From the NCBI GenBank assembly GCA_013141015.1, contig JABFRT010000038.1:1-64000 (forward strand): DNA of 64,000 nt, written 5' to 3'. The notes below the pieces were generated by a model. It ran no database searches. It saw nothing but the letters and a program-made list of their open reading frames with translations, and was not told the DNA's origin. A program made the position numbers and the translations under genes. This DNA is from Hyphomicrobium sp. GTDB taxonomy: Bacteria; Pseudomonadota; Alphaproteobacteria; Rhizobiales; Hyphomicrobiaceae. Positions 19,296-27,966 of the stretch are shown one piece after another (within the stretch, counting starts at the first letter, position 1; the number at the start of each line of letters is the position of its first letter).

Positions 19296-20276
19296 ATGTC
19301 GCTTCCCACATTCAAAAAATTCGGCGCAGGCGTAATGCTCGCACTTGTGGCCATTCTTCCATCGGCAGCGAATGCCGCTGAGAAGCTCACCGAACTCAAG
19401 ATCGACTGGGCAACCTACAATCCGGTTTCTTTGGCCCTGAAAGACAAGGGACTGTTGGAAACGGAATTCGAGAAGGATGGCATCGCAATCCGTTGGGTCC
19501 AGTCGCTCGGCTCCAACAAAGCGCTCGAGTTCTTAAATGCCAGTTCTCTGGATTTCGGCTCGACAGCAGGCGCAGCCGCCCTCATTGGCAAGGTCAACGG
19601 CAACCCGATCAAATCGATTTATGTCTATTCGCGGCCTGAGTGGGCGACCCTCGTGACGCGCCCCGAGACAGGCATCACCAAGGTCGCCGACCTCAAGGGC
19701 AAGCGCATTGCCGCGACACGCGGAACCGATCCGCACATCTTTCTTGTGCGCGCACTGCAAGACGTGGGTTTGACTGAAAAGGACGTCAGCGTCGTCGCGC
19801 TTCAACATGGCGACGGCAAAGCCGCCCTCTTGCGCGGGGATGTGGATGCCTGGGCAGGCCTCGACCCGTTGACCGCATCAGCCGAAATCGAGGGCGGCGC
19901 GAAGATCTTCTTCCGCAACAAAGAAGCCAATTCGTGGGGCATCCTGAACGTGCGCGAGGCCTTTGCTAAGGACTATCCAGATGTCGTGAAGCGCGTGCTC
20001 GCGACGTATGAAAAGGCGCGTGAGTGGTCGCTTGCGAACCCCGCAGAGCTCCACAAGCTGCTGGTCACAGCCACCAAGCTGCCGGATGCTGTGATCGAAA
20101 AGCAGTTGAAGGAGCGCACTGAGCTTACCCACTCCAAGATCGGTCAACAGCAGAAGGATGCGATCCTGGCTGCTGGGCTCGCTCTGCAAAAGGCCGAAGT
20201 GATCAAAGCCGACGTAAACGTTCAAGCGGTTGTTGATCAGTTGATCGACGGGTCATTCACGACGGCGTCGAAATAA
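19296..20276 (+). CDS. ABC importer substrate-binding protein, SsuA/TauA-like
   Basis: The start MSLPTFKKFGAGVML follows AAAAAGGAAC and gives 326 residues with a signal peptide ending near NAAE. The mature sequence (LKIDWATYNPVSLALKDKGL, RWVQSLGSNKALEFLN, DFGSTAGAAALIGKVN, VDAWAGLDPLTASAE) is an NMT1/SsuA-like fold but diverged from the two SBPs in the ssu operon. It is followed after 2 bp by a permease and heads a six-gene plus-strand operon ending at 25215. The association with the AprA-like gene suggests an organosulfur ligand other than simple alkanesulfonates. Confidence 0.85.
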   Translation: MSLPTFKKFGAGVMLALVAILPSAANAAEKLTELKIDWATYNPVSLALKDKGLLETEFEKDGIAIRWVQSLGSNKALEFLNASSLDFGSTAGAAALIGKVNGNPIKSIYVYSRPEWATLVTRPETGITKVADLKGKRIAATRGTDPHIFLVRALQDVGLTEKDVSVVALQHGDGKAALLRGDVDAWAGLDPLTASAEIEGGAKIFFRNKEANSWGILNVREAFAKDYPDVVKRVLATYEKAREWSLANPAELHKLLVTATKLPDAVIEKQLKERTELTHSKIGQQQKDAILAAGLALQKAEVIKADVNVQAVVDQLIDGSFTTASK

Positions 20277-20278
20277 TT

Positions 20279-21124
20279 ATGACCACGATTGCTGTGAGTG
20301 GCGGTCTCGGCAGCGAGACGCTCGGAGATAACGCGAACCGCCGGTCTAGAAAGACCGGCGGTTACGCTCATTCTGCGGCAGGCATACTCTTGCCGATTGT
20401 GGTAGCGTTGGCCTGGGAGGCCGCGGTCCGCTTCGGCCTCGCCAACGGACGATTGGTGCCGCCGCCATCGGCGATTTTTGCAACGCTTCGCGACCTCGCT
20501 GTCATCGGCGAACTCTGGGTGCACATCAAGGCGACTGTCTTGCGGGTCGCCGCAGGATTTGCCGCGGGAACGCTGGTTGCAACTGTTTTCGGCGCAATTG
20601 CCGGATATTCGACGCTCACCAGGCGATTGTTCGATCCGACACTGCAAGGCTTGCGGGCCGTACCGTCGATTGCCTGGGTACCACTGTTCATTCTGTGGTT
20701 CGGGATTTACGAAGCATCGAAAGTCACTCTCATCGCGGTCGGCGTATTTTTTCCGGTCTATCTCGGTGTGCTTGGCGCGATCCTATCGGTGGATCGCAAA
20801 ATCGTCGAAGTCGGCCGTGTCTTCCGCCTGACGGCGGTCGCGCTCGTGCTCCGCATTTTGCTGCCGTCGATCCTTCCGGCCTACGTCATTTCCCTGCGAA
20901 GCGGTCTCGGTCTCGGTTGGATGTTTGTCGTTGCCGCTGAGTTTATGGGGGCATCCGAGGGGCTCGGCTACTTGCTCGTCGATGGCCAGCAACTCGGCAA
21001 ACCTCAACAGATCGTCGCGGCGATATTCACGTTTGCGATTCTTGGAAAATTCAGTGACTGGCTGCTGTCACGGGTGACAGAGCCGTTCTTGAAGTGGCAG
21101 GATTCATTTGCAGGTGGGCGATAA
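20279..21124 (+). CDS. ABC importer permease, SsuC/TauC type
   Basis: The 281-residue inner-membrane protein has a 30-residue hydrophilic start, VPPPSAIFATLRDL after the first helix, about six hydrophobic segments and the EAA loop region GRVFRLTAVALVLRILLPS. The stop overlaps the next ATG by one base (TAATG). It forms an importer with the flanking SBP and ATPase. Confidence 0.88.
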   Translation: MTTIAVSGGLGSETLGDNANRRSRKTGGYAHSAAGILLPIVVALAWEAAVRFGLANGRLVPPPSAIFATLRDLAVIGELWVHIKATVLRVAAGFAAGTLVATVFGAIAGYSTLTRRLFDPTLQGLRAVPSIAWVPLFILWFGIYEASKVTLIAVGVFFPVYLGVLGAILSVDRKIVEVGRVFRLTAVALVLRILLPSILPAYVISLRSGLGLGWMFVVAAEFMGASEGLGYLLVDGQQLGKPQQIVAAIFTFAILGKFSDWLLSRVTEPFLKWQDSFAGGR

Positions 21125-21900
21125 TGGCGAGCCTTGAAATTAAGGATGTGGGGAAGTCCTATCCCAACGGAATAGTGGCGCTCTCCGGCATCAACCTCAG
21201 TGTGCGCCCGGGCGAAATTCTCGCGATCGTCGGTGGCTCCGGTTGCGGCAAGAGCACGCTCCTGCGGTTGCTCTCAGGTTTGGATGTCGCAACAACGGGC
21301 GCAATCACATTAGATAACGCACCGGTATCTTCGCCTCATCCGTCGGTTGGCATTGTTTTTCAGGAGCCGCGCTTGCTGCCTTGGCTCAGCGTTGCGGACA
21401 ATGTCGGGTTCGGTATCGCGCATCTACCACGGACAGAGCGTGAAGTTAGGGTTCAAACGGCGCTGAAACGGGTGGGACTTGCGGATTATGGTAGGCGCTG
21501 GCCTCGCGAACTCTCGGGCGGACAAGGGCAACGCGTGGCAATCGCCCGTGCGCTCGTTGCACAACCCTCCGTCCTCCTGCTTGATGAACCGTTTTCCGCA
21601 CTCGATGCATTTACGCGGGTCGAACTGCAGGATCATCTTCTGGAGCTATGGGCCGACACACGCCCAATGATGGTCCTCGTTACGCATGATATTGAAGAGG
21701 CGGTGGCACTGGCCTCGCGCATCGTCGTCATGCGCCCGTCACCCGGGCACATTGAAGCCGAATTTGACGTGACACTGCCGCGTCCGCGTGATCGCCTGAC
21801 ATCGCGGTTTGATGAGGAGAAGCGTCGCGTTTTGCTAGCCCTCAATGACTCGCTATCCCAACGCCGCGACGCCACTGTGCCACTTTTGAAGTCGGCATAG
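21124..21900 (+). CDS. ABC importer ATPase, SsuB/TauB type
   Basis: Starting MASLEIKDVGKSYPNG at the overlapping ATG, the protein is 258 residues with Walker A GGSGCGKST, Q-loop [10 protein letters not shown], signature LSGGQGQRVAIARALV, Walker B VLLLDEPFSALD and switch His in LVTHDIEEA. It completes the third importer of this region. The OsmC gene follows after 27 bp. Confidence 0.9.
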   Translation: MASLEIKDVGKSYPNGIVALSGINLSVRPGEILAIVGGSGCGKSTLLRLLSGLDVATTGAITLDNAPVSSPHPSVGIVFQEPRLLPWLSVADNVGFGIAHLPRTEREVRVQTALKRVGLADYGRRWPRELSGGQGQRVAIARALVAQPSVLLLDEPFSALDAFTRVELQDHLLELWADTRPMMVLVTHDIEEAVALASRIVVMRPSPGHIEAEFDVTLPRPRDRLTSRFDEEKRRVLLALNDSLSQRRDATVPLLKSA

Positions 21901-21927
21901 AACGATAAACTTGGGAAATCAGTAAAG

Positions 21928-22437
21928 ATGGATGCTACTCGTTTGCGTGCGTTGCAAGCGCCGCTGAAAGCCAAATACAATGCCGACCCGGCGGCCGCCC
22001 GCATAACACTCCGCGCGCGGGGATCAACGGACCAGAGCGGCATAAGCTGCAAACTGGAAACGGCCAGGGCCATTGCGGTCGCTGGTCTGCATCCAGCAAC
22101 TGGCGGCACCGGCCTTGAACTGTGCTCCGGCGATCTACTGCTTGAAGCGCTGGTTGCCTGCGCCGGCGTCACGCTGAAAGCTGTCGCAACGGCCCTACAC
22201 GTACCATTGGTGCACGCCGACATCACGGCCGAAGGCGACTTGGATTTCCGCGGCACCCTCGGCGTCGACAAAGCCGCTTCCGTCGGTTTTGAAGCCATTC
22301 GACTGCAATTCGATGTCCAAAGCAACGCATCTGAAGATGCGTTGCGTGATGTTCTGCGGCTGACGGAGCGCTACTGCGTCGTTCTACAGACGCTCACAAA
22401 GGGCGTGCCCGTGTCAACCGGACTCGCCCGCACCTGA
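21928..22437 (+). CDS. OsmC-family protein with two redox cysteines
   Basis: The 169-residue protein has the two cysteines expected of the OsmC/Ohr fold, one in LVACAGVTLKAVA and one in LTERYCVVLQTL, separated by the usual distance. It differs from the OsmC protein at 4923-5474, which lacks a clear second cysteine. Family members reduce organic peroxides; a role in persulfide or sulfite chemistry is a reasonable inference because the gene lies immediately upstream of the AprA-like gene in the same operon (52-bp gap). Confidence 0.8.
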   Translation: MDATRLRALQAPLKAKYNADPAAARITLRARGSTDQSGISCKLETARAIAVAGLHPATGGTGLELCSGDLLLEALVACAGVTLKAVATALHVPLVHADITAEGDLDFRGTLGVDKAASVGFEAIRLQFDVQSNASEDALRDVLRLTERYCVVLQTLTKGVPVSTGLART

Positions 22438-22489
22438 AACGTACGTTCAATCTACTAAGCCCCCTTCATACGATAGGTCCACAAACGCC

Positions 22490-24232
22490 ATGACGCTCGA
22501 TGCCATCGTCGATAGTTCAACTGAAGTGAGCTGTGATGTGCTCGTCATCGGGGGCGGAACAGCCGGGCCAATGGCCGCGCTCAAGGCCAAATTGCGCAAT
22601 CCAAAATCGAAAGTAATTTTGCTTGAGAAGGCTAACGTCAAGCGATCCGGCGCCATATCGATGGGCATGGATGGGCTGAACAATGCGGTCATTCCGGGTT
22701 ACGCGACGCCGGAACAATACACGCGCGAGATCACAATTGCGAACGACGGCATTGTCGACCAGAGACCGATCCTGAAATATGCGCAAACGTGCTTTTCTAT
22801 CATCGAAGAGCTCGACCGCTTTGGCATCCGTTTCCTGAAGAACGAAAACGGCGATTATGCAGTCAAAAAGGTTCATCACCTCGGCACCTATGTCTTGCCG
22901 ATGCCGAACGGCGATACAGTCAAGCGCGCGCTCTATCGCCAGTTGCGGCGCGCCCAACTTCTGATTTCCAACCGCTATATGGCGACGCGTTTGCTGTCCG
23001 GGCGCGATGGAGAAATTGCAGGTGCGGTCGCAGTCAATACGCGCACCGCGGAATTCCTGACAGTCCGCGCAAAGGCCGTGGTGCTGTGCCTCGGCGCGGC
23101 CGGGCGTCTCGGGCTCCCGGCGTCGGGCTATCTCTACGGCACGTACGAGAACGCAACGAACTCGGGCGACGGATATGCGATGGCCTATCATGCAGGCGCC
23201 AAGCTCGCGAACCTTGAATGCTTTCAGATCAACCCGCTGATAAAGGACTACAACGGGCCGGCCTGCGCCTATGTGGCCGGGCCGTTTGGCGCCTACACAG
23301 CCAATAACAATGGCACGCGCTTCATAGAATGCGACTACTGGTCCGGTCAGATGATGCTGGAGTTTTACAATGAACTTCAATCTGGAAATGGTCCGGTGTT
23401 TTTGAAACTCAACCATCTGCACGAGAATACCATTTCCGAAATCGAGAGTACGCTTCACAATGTTGAGCGGCCGTCGCGTGGTCAATTTCACCAGAACCGC
23501 GGAACGGACTACCGCCGCGATATGGTCGAAATGCACATCTCCGAAATTGGCTTTTGTTCAGGCCATAGCGCATCCGGCGTCTTTGTCGATGAGTTTGCAC
23601 GCACGAGCGTTAAGGGCCTTTACGCCGCTGGCGACATGGCAAGCGTGCCACACAGCTATATGCTTGGAGCATTCACATACGGCTCTATTGCTGGCGAACA
23701 CGCCAGTGACTTTGCAAGTGGCACTGATTTGCTTGAAATCGACACGTCTGCCGTTGCCGCCGAACGCGAACGCGTGCTGGCGCCAACGCGGCGTGAAGAC
23801 GGCATTCCGCCCAACCAGATCGAATATAAGACACGCCGTTTGGTCAACGACTACCTGCAGCCCCCCAAAGTACCGCGCAAGTATGAATTGGCTCAGCAGC
23901 GCTTCGCCGAAGTGCGCGAGGACTTAGAAGGCGGCATGATTGCCCGCAATTCCCACGAACTGCTTCGCGCGCTCGAAGCCTCCTCTATCCTCGACTGTGC
24001 CGACATGGCAGCCGCCGCATCACTGTTTCGCACGGAGAGCCGCTGGGGGCTTTATCACCTGCGCACGGACTATCCTGAAAAGAACGATACAGATTGGCGC
24101 TGCCACACACTGCTCAGCAAGGTTCAGGGCCGGATGGTGAGCGAGAAGCGCTCAATAGAAGACTACATCGTGCCCATCGCCGACAGCGAGAAGGATCTCT
24201 ATTCGCGTCAGCGTATCAAGGCTTCGGCTTAA
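22490..24232 (+). CDS. AprA-like flavoprotein (fumarate reductase/adenylylsulfate reductase alpha family)
   Basis: The 580-residue protein opens with an FAD-binding motif (VLVIGGGTAGPMAALKAK, residues 17-34), Glu46 at the end of the second strand, and KRSGAISMGMDGLNN, the AprA counterpart of the flavin loop. Later come GYAMAYHAGAKLANLECF, GLYAAGDMASVPH and an AprA-like helical C-terminal part with GMIARNSHELLRALE and RTESRWGLYHLRTDYP. Dissimilatory AprA reduces adenylylsulfate to sulfite or runs in reverse, with electrons through AprB. No sat, aprM, dsr or qmo genes are in the window, so a standard sulfate or sulfite pathway is not indicated. The likely electron partner is the ferredoxin at 14328-14561 in the divergent operon. 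A direct oxidoreductase role on an organosulfur compound or sulfite is inferred. Confidence 0.75.
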   Translation: MTLDAIVDSSTEVSCDVLVIGGGTAGPMAALKAKLRNPKSKVILLEKANVKRSGAISMGMDGLNNAVIPGYATPEQYTREITIANDGIVDQRPILKYAQTCFSIIEELDRFGIRFLKNENGDYAVKKVHHLGTYVLPMPNGDTVKRALYRQLRRAQLLISNRYMATRLLSGRDGEIAGAVAVNTRTAEFLTVRAKAVVLCLGAAGRLGLPASGYLYGTYENATNSGDGYAMAYHAGAKLANLECFQINPLIKDYNGPACAYVAGPFGAYTANNNGTRFIECDYWSGQMMLEFYNELQSGNGPVFLKLNHLHENTISEIESTLHNVERPSRGQFHQNRGTDYRRDMVEMHISEIGFCSGHSASGVFVDEFARTSVKGLYAAGDMASVPHSYMLGAFTYGSIAGEHASDFASGTDLLEIDTSAVAAERERVLAPTRREDGIPPNQIEYKTRRLVNDYLQPPKVPRKYELAQQRFAEVREDLEGGMIARNSHELLRALEASSILDCADMAAAASLFRTESRWGLYHLRTDYPEKNDTDWRCHTLLSKVQGRMVSEKRSIEDYIVPIADSEKDLYSRQRIKASA

Positions 24233-24255
24233 CGATTAAAACGGAACGGCCGCAC

Positions 24256-25215
24256 ATGTCCGACATATTCGAAGATATCGGCGACCTCGATGAGCTTGCT
24301 CGCGAAGCGACTTCGCCGGACGCTGGCTGCCGCAGGGTTGCCGCGTTGGCATTGGGCGATTCTGGATTGCCCGGATCCGTGCCTCTGTTGGGAGCGCTGA
24401 TCAACGATGCCGACGGCGACGTCCGCCAGCAAGCGGCTGAAGCGCTCGGACAATTTGACGGCCCGGATGTGGCCGCCTTTTTGATAAAAGCCATTCATGA
24501 TCCTGAGCCCAATGTCCGGGCTGCGGCAATCGCGAGTATCAGCGAACTCAAAGATAAATCGGCAGCTCCACTCCTCATAGATGCGGCAAATGACCCCTCG
24601 GAAGTGGTTCGCGAAAATGTCTTGCGATCATTGAAATCGCTGCGGGATCGCAACAGTTTTGACGTGGCGGTGAAGGCACTGTCCGATCCGGCCCCCTTAG
24701 TGCGCGTGCAAGCCGTCGGCGTGATTGCCTATTTGAAATCCGAAGATACGGTTGTGGCCTTGAAAGCTGCTGCCCATGATGCCGACCCGCGCGTCCGCAA
24801 AGCCGCGATCAGCGCGTTGTCGTTCTCACGCACCGAAGGCATTGCGGAGACAATAGGTGCGGCGTTGACGGATAGCGCGTGGAGCGTGCGCGAAAGTGCA
24901 GCAGACAGCATTACTGACAGTCACGTTGCCTATATCGGCCCGGAACCTTTGATCGCAGCGCTGAAAGATGACTATTGGCAAGTAGCGCTGAAGGCGGCCC
25001 GCACTCTTGGCAGGTTGAAGGTTGCGAGTGCCGTGCTGCCGATCGCGGCGCTGACAAGCCATGCCGAGCCCAATTTGCGGAAAGAAGCCGTCGCGGCGCT
25101 CGGGGAAATTGCACATCCCGAAGCCAGGCCATTTCTGGAGCGGGCTAGTGAGGACATCGATGCCGATGTGCGCAAGAATGCCCGCTGGGCACTTCAACGA
25201 ATCGCGCTCAGATAG
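24256..25215 (+). CDS. HEAT-repeat protein of the AprA-like operon
   Basis: From MSDIFEDIGDLDELA the product is 319 residues and consists almost entirely of about nine HEAT/PBS-lyase-like repeats of roughly 31 residues (for example DVRQQAAEALGQFDGPDVAAFL, NVRAAAIASISELKD, RVRKAAISALSF). There is no signal peptide or membrane segment. Such repeats form a curved scaffold for protein contacts. It follows the AprA-like gene by 23 bp and ends the operon. I infer that it assembles or matures the AprA-like/ferredoxin complex; no catalytic residues are visible. Confidence 0.8.
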   Translation: MSDIFEDIGDLDELAREATSPDAGCRRVAALALGDSGLPGSVPLLGALINDADGDVRQQAAEALGQFDGPDVAAFLIKAIHDPEPNVRAAAIASISELKDKSAAPLLIDAANDPSEVVRENVLRSLKSLRDRNSFDVAVKALSDPAPLVRVQAVGVIAYLKSEDTVVALKAAAHDADPRVRKAAISALSFSRTEGIAETIGAALTDSAWSVRESAADSITDSHVAYIGPEPLIAALKDDYWQVALKAARTLGRLKVASAVLPIAALTSHAEPNLRKEAVAALGEIAHPEARPFLERASEDIDADVRKNARWALQRIALR

Positions 25216-25216
25216 T

Positions 25217-25236
25217 TGCAACGCAGCAGCGTTGCA
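25217..25236. terminator. Perfect 8-bp hairpin between convergent genes
   Basis: TGCAACGC and GCGTTGCA pair perfectly around the loop AGCA, immediately after the HEAT-repeat gene stop and before the convergent YeeE gene end. There is no clear T-run, so its role as terminator is only likely. Confidence 0.45.
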
Positions 25237-25268
25237 CAGCGGCATGCCTACTCTGCCGCAGGGAACCG

Positions 25269-26477
25269 CTAAAGTCGGCGTTTGATCGCCAAGGCAGCCA
25301 ACGTTCCGGTCGCACTTGTAAACAAGAAGACCCACCCCGATGCGGCGCCAGCCATTGTGCCAGAGAGAAGCGTGCCGACCGTACACCCCAGTGCCGTCAT
25401 CGCGCCCCAACCGAGCAGAACCCCTCCGCCTAATCCCTTCACGATCTGGCGCGGCGCGGGCAGCGCCGGTTGAAACTGACCTGCGATCAGGGCAGATGAA
25501 AAACTCGCAGCAATCAACCCAAGCACGAAAACCGCGTTGGGCGTGAGCAGCGTGTCGATGGACGTCCGGCAGCCTGCAAAGCCGTCGAGCCCGTGTAGAG
25601 TTTGTGGCAACTGACCTGCGCTGGCCAACAACGTGCGCGCATAGCCGCCGACGGCCGCCGTCACACCGAGCGGCTTCACTTGAAAATAGGCAACGGTCGC
25701 AAGAACGCCCACCGCTGCGCCTCCAACCGAGGCCGGCCAGCGTTCGATGAAGATCTTGTGCAGGGCATGGTGCACTGGCGTCGTCGTTGGCAGCAATGGC
25801 TGCGCCTGCGGAAGTCGACCATACCACCCAATCAGCCCGGCAAAAGCTGCGAGCACCAAAAACTGCAGCGCCAGCCAGCGTGAATATCCGAGCTGTGCCG
25901 GCAGCCAGATCAACGGTGCCGTCGAAATCGACGATACGTACAAGGGATTCCAAGTGAGAAAACCAAGCGCAAATCCGAAAGCGGTGCCGACAAGCGCGAA
26001 CGGTGCAGTGGGCGAACCTTCGCCTAAGCGATACAAGTGGCCCGACACGCACGACCCCGAGATTGTCATGCCGACCCCAAAGATAAATCCGGCGAGAGCC
26101 AATACCGGCCCGACCGGTCCGATGTGTGCGTCAGGTGCCAAGCGGCCACCCATCGGATTCGGTAGCCAAGTGCTCAAAACGACATGATACCCGAGCGAGC
26201 CGACCGCGATGGCCAGCAGAATAGCCACAAGCCCGCGCGGGTCGCGGTTGTCGAAATAATCGCGCAGATTACATAGAAAGCAGAAGCGCGACCGCTGCAG
26301 GATGACGCCGAAGATAGCGCCATGTGCGAGTGATGGAGCAAGCTGCCGGTTCTCGACAGCCGATCCAGCCAGTGCAGCGTTGGCGAAAGCCAAACTCAAG
26401 ACGACTACAACGGCGATTACCACGCTTAGTGAGCGGCTCAAATCACGTCTCCATACAACGATGGCCGCCAGCAACAA
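25269..26477 (-). CDS. YeeE/YedE (TsuA-type) thiosulfate or sulfur-compound transporter
   Basis: The 402-residue polytopic membrane protein has the signature cysteine motifs of the YeeE/YedE family: QRSRFCFLCNLRDYF near residue 62, GSCVSGHLYRLGEG in the first half and ALGCTVGTLLSG near the C-terminus. In the structurally studied TsuA such cysteines pass thiosulfate through the membrane. It follows a periplasmic rhodanese by about 40 bp in the same operon, which supports thiosulfate or sulfane sulfur as cargo. The start is uncertain because the N-terminus begins directly in a hydrophobic stretch. Confidence 0.85.
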   Translation of the reverse strand: MLLAAIVVWRRDLSRSLSVVIAVVVVLSLAFANAALAGSAVENRQLAPSLAHGAIFGVILQRSRFCFLCNLRDYFDNRDPRGLVAILLAIAVGSLGYHVVLSTWLPNPMGGRLAPDAHIGPVGPVLALAGFIFGVGMTISGSCVSGHLYRLGEGSPTAPFALVGTAFGFALGFLTWNPLYVSSISTAPLIWLPAQLGYSRWLALQFLVLAAFAGLIGWYGRLPQAQPLLPTTTPVHHALHKIFIERWPASVGGAAVGVLATVAYFQVKPLGVTAAVGGYARTLLASAGQLPQTLHGLDGFAGCRTSIDTLLTPNAVFVLGLIAASFSSALIAGQFQPALPAPRQIVKGLGGGVLLGWGAMTALGCTVGTLLSGTMAGAASGWVFLFTSATGTLAALAIKRRL

Positions 26478-26516
26478 GGTTGCCGGCGGCCCGTCCCACT
26501 TCCCCCTAACGAGACG

Positions 26517-27461
26517 TTACTTGCCCGTCCAAACCGTGCCTGCAAGATTGGCGATTGGTGCTCCGACGGAGTTACCGTATTCGGTCCACGAACCGTCGTA
26601 GTTCTTGGCATCATAGCCCAGCAGTTGGGTAAGCACGAACCAGCTCAGACTGGAGCGTTCGCCGATGCGGCAGTAAGCAATGACTGGCTTCTTGCCGTCG
26701 ATGGCGGCGTCCGAATAGAGTTTCTTAAGTTCCTCGACAGACTTAAAGGCACCGGTTTCCTGGTTGACGTTTTTGCCCCATGGAATGTTGATAGCGCCTG
26801 GTACGTGTCCAGCCCGGACAGACAATTCCTTGACGCCTTCGGGGGCAAAGATTTTGCCCTGATATTCGTCAGGAGAGCGAATGTCGAGCAATTGAACGTC
26901 GGCCTTCTTGTCCGCGGCCGCAATCACATCAGCCAGTCGTGCGCGGAGGTTTGGCTTGCCATCCGGTAGCTTGAATTCTGTTGCTTTCACGCTTGCAGCC
27001 TTTGTGTCGACTGGCAGCTTGTTCAGCTCCCAGATCTTGCGGCCACCATCCAGCAGGCGCACTTGATCTCCGAGGCCGTAGGTGTGGAAAATCCAAGCAC
27101 CCCAGGCGGCAAACCAGTTGTTGTTGTCGCCGTAGAGCACAACCGTCGTGTCCTTATCAACACCGGCGGACTGGATCAGTTTTTCGAAATTGGCCTTTGA
27201 AACGATGTCGCGATTGACCTTATCGACGAGATCGTTGTGCCAGTTGAAGTTGAGGGCCCCGGGGATGTGGCCGCGCTCGTAAACACCCGTGTCGACGCTA
27301 ACTTCGATGACACGAACTTTCGGATTTTCGAGGTTCTTTTGAACCCACTCATGTGTCACGAGCGGCTCCTTGGCGGGAGCCGCATGTGCAGCCGCCACCA
27401 GCGAAAACGTTGCGCCGATGATGGCTGCAACATTCAGACTTCGTGCAAATTTCATAGCCAT
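26517..27461 (-). CDS. Periplasmic thiosulfate sulfurtransferase (tandem rhodanese)
   Basis: The 314-residue protein has a signal peptide (MKFARSLNVAAIIGATFSLV, cleaved near AHAAPA) and two rhodanese domains. The first (residues about 35-150, GVYERGHIPGALNFNWH) lacks the active cysteine; the second has the catalytic loop CRIGERSS with Cys264. Such SseA-type enzymes transfer sulfane sulfur from thiosulfate to a thiol acceptor. It heads the two-gene operon with the YeeE transporter. ATG codons at 27461 and two codons later are both possible starts. Confidence 0.88.
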   Translation of the reverse strand: MAMKFARSLNVAAIIGATFSLVAAAHAAPAKEPLVTHEWVQKNLENPKVRVIEVSVDTGVYERGHIPGALNFNWHNDLVDKVNRDIVSKANFEKLIQSAGVDKDTTVVLYGDNNNWFAAWGAWIFHTYGLGDQVRLLDGGRKIWELNKLPVDTKAASVKATEFKLPDGKPNLRARLADVIAAADKKADVQLLDIRSPDEYQGKIFAPEGVKELSVRAGHVPGAINIPWGKNVNQETGAFKSVEELKKLYSDAAIDGKKPVIAYCRIGERSSLSWFVLTQLLGYDAKNYDGSWTEYGNSVGAPIANLAGTVWTGK

Positions 27462-27486
27462 TGCTCCTCGTGATTTCGGAGATTTC

Positions 27487-27508
27487 GTCCCGATTCTCTT
27501 ATCGGGAC
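27487..27508. promoter_or_regulatory. Inverted repeat upstream of the rhodanese gene
   Basis: GTCCCGAT (27487-27494) and ATCGGGAC (27501-27508) form a perfect 8-bp inverted repeat 26 bp upstream of the rhodanese start. Its position fits an operator or a 5'-leader hairpin for the rhodanese-YeeE operon. No cognate regulator is identified. Confidence 0.45.
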
Positions 27509-27764
27509 GCTCCTGCGAAAGGCGACGCTAAGGGCTGGATTTGCAGGCTACAAATAAGACTTTGTTCTATGTATTGCGGCTTTCACAATTAATGTGAGCA
27601 AGCGGTGAAGGTGCTTTCTCATACCGCAGGTGTTGACTTCGTTCATATCGGCAAAGCGCCATTCTTTTTCGAATATACAAATGACTTCGTCGTATTTGTC
27701 AGCATCGCAAGGCCGTGGCAGGCCGGGCTTTCACAACCTTCAGTCAACATAAAGGTGCCGCCCT
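27509..27764. other. Intergenic region
   Basis: A relatively AT-rich stretch that must include the promoter of the rhodanese-YeeE operon on the minus strand. I see no gene in it. Confidence 0.35.
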
Positions 27765-27966
27765 ATGGCGACGATCTCTTCACAGGAAGCCACGGGTGCC
27801 GACGAAGCACGCACATTTCAGCTCTGGGTCCTTTCAGACGCTCACGTAGCAACTGATAAGGCTGTGGCCGCTGCCATTCGAAACGGCATGAAATTCATTG
27901 CGCCTGCCGGTTATCCGGAGAGTCTTGCCAATGCGTTGCGTCAGTCAGAGGAAGGTGGCGATCTCG
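27765..27966 (+). pseudogene. N-terminal fragment of a metallophosphoesterase
   Basis: The first 67 codons read MATISSQEATGADEARTFQL, then WVLSDAHVATDK, IRNGMKFIAPAGYPESL and ALRQSEEGGDLGGPP. The DAH stretch corresponds to the first metal-binding motif (DxH) of calcineurin-like phosphoesterases. After GGPP the similarity ends abruptly, and the following residues and downstream frames do not continue the domain. The other metal motifs (GDxxD, GNHE) are absent. The break marks a recombination junction at the right flank of the organosulfur genes. Confidence 0.6.

Noticed and set aside
22517-23536. Long minus-strand open frame (339 codons) opposite the AprA-like gene
   Set aside because: It is a shadow of the strongly conserved plus-strand flavoprotein; its translation has no recognisable motif and is rich in Arg and His.
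24826-26052. Minus-strand frame of 408 codons across the HEAT gene and the YeeE gene
   Set aside because: It runs in the wrong frame through both genes, with low-complexity Arg/Ala sequence and no motif.
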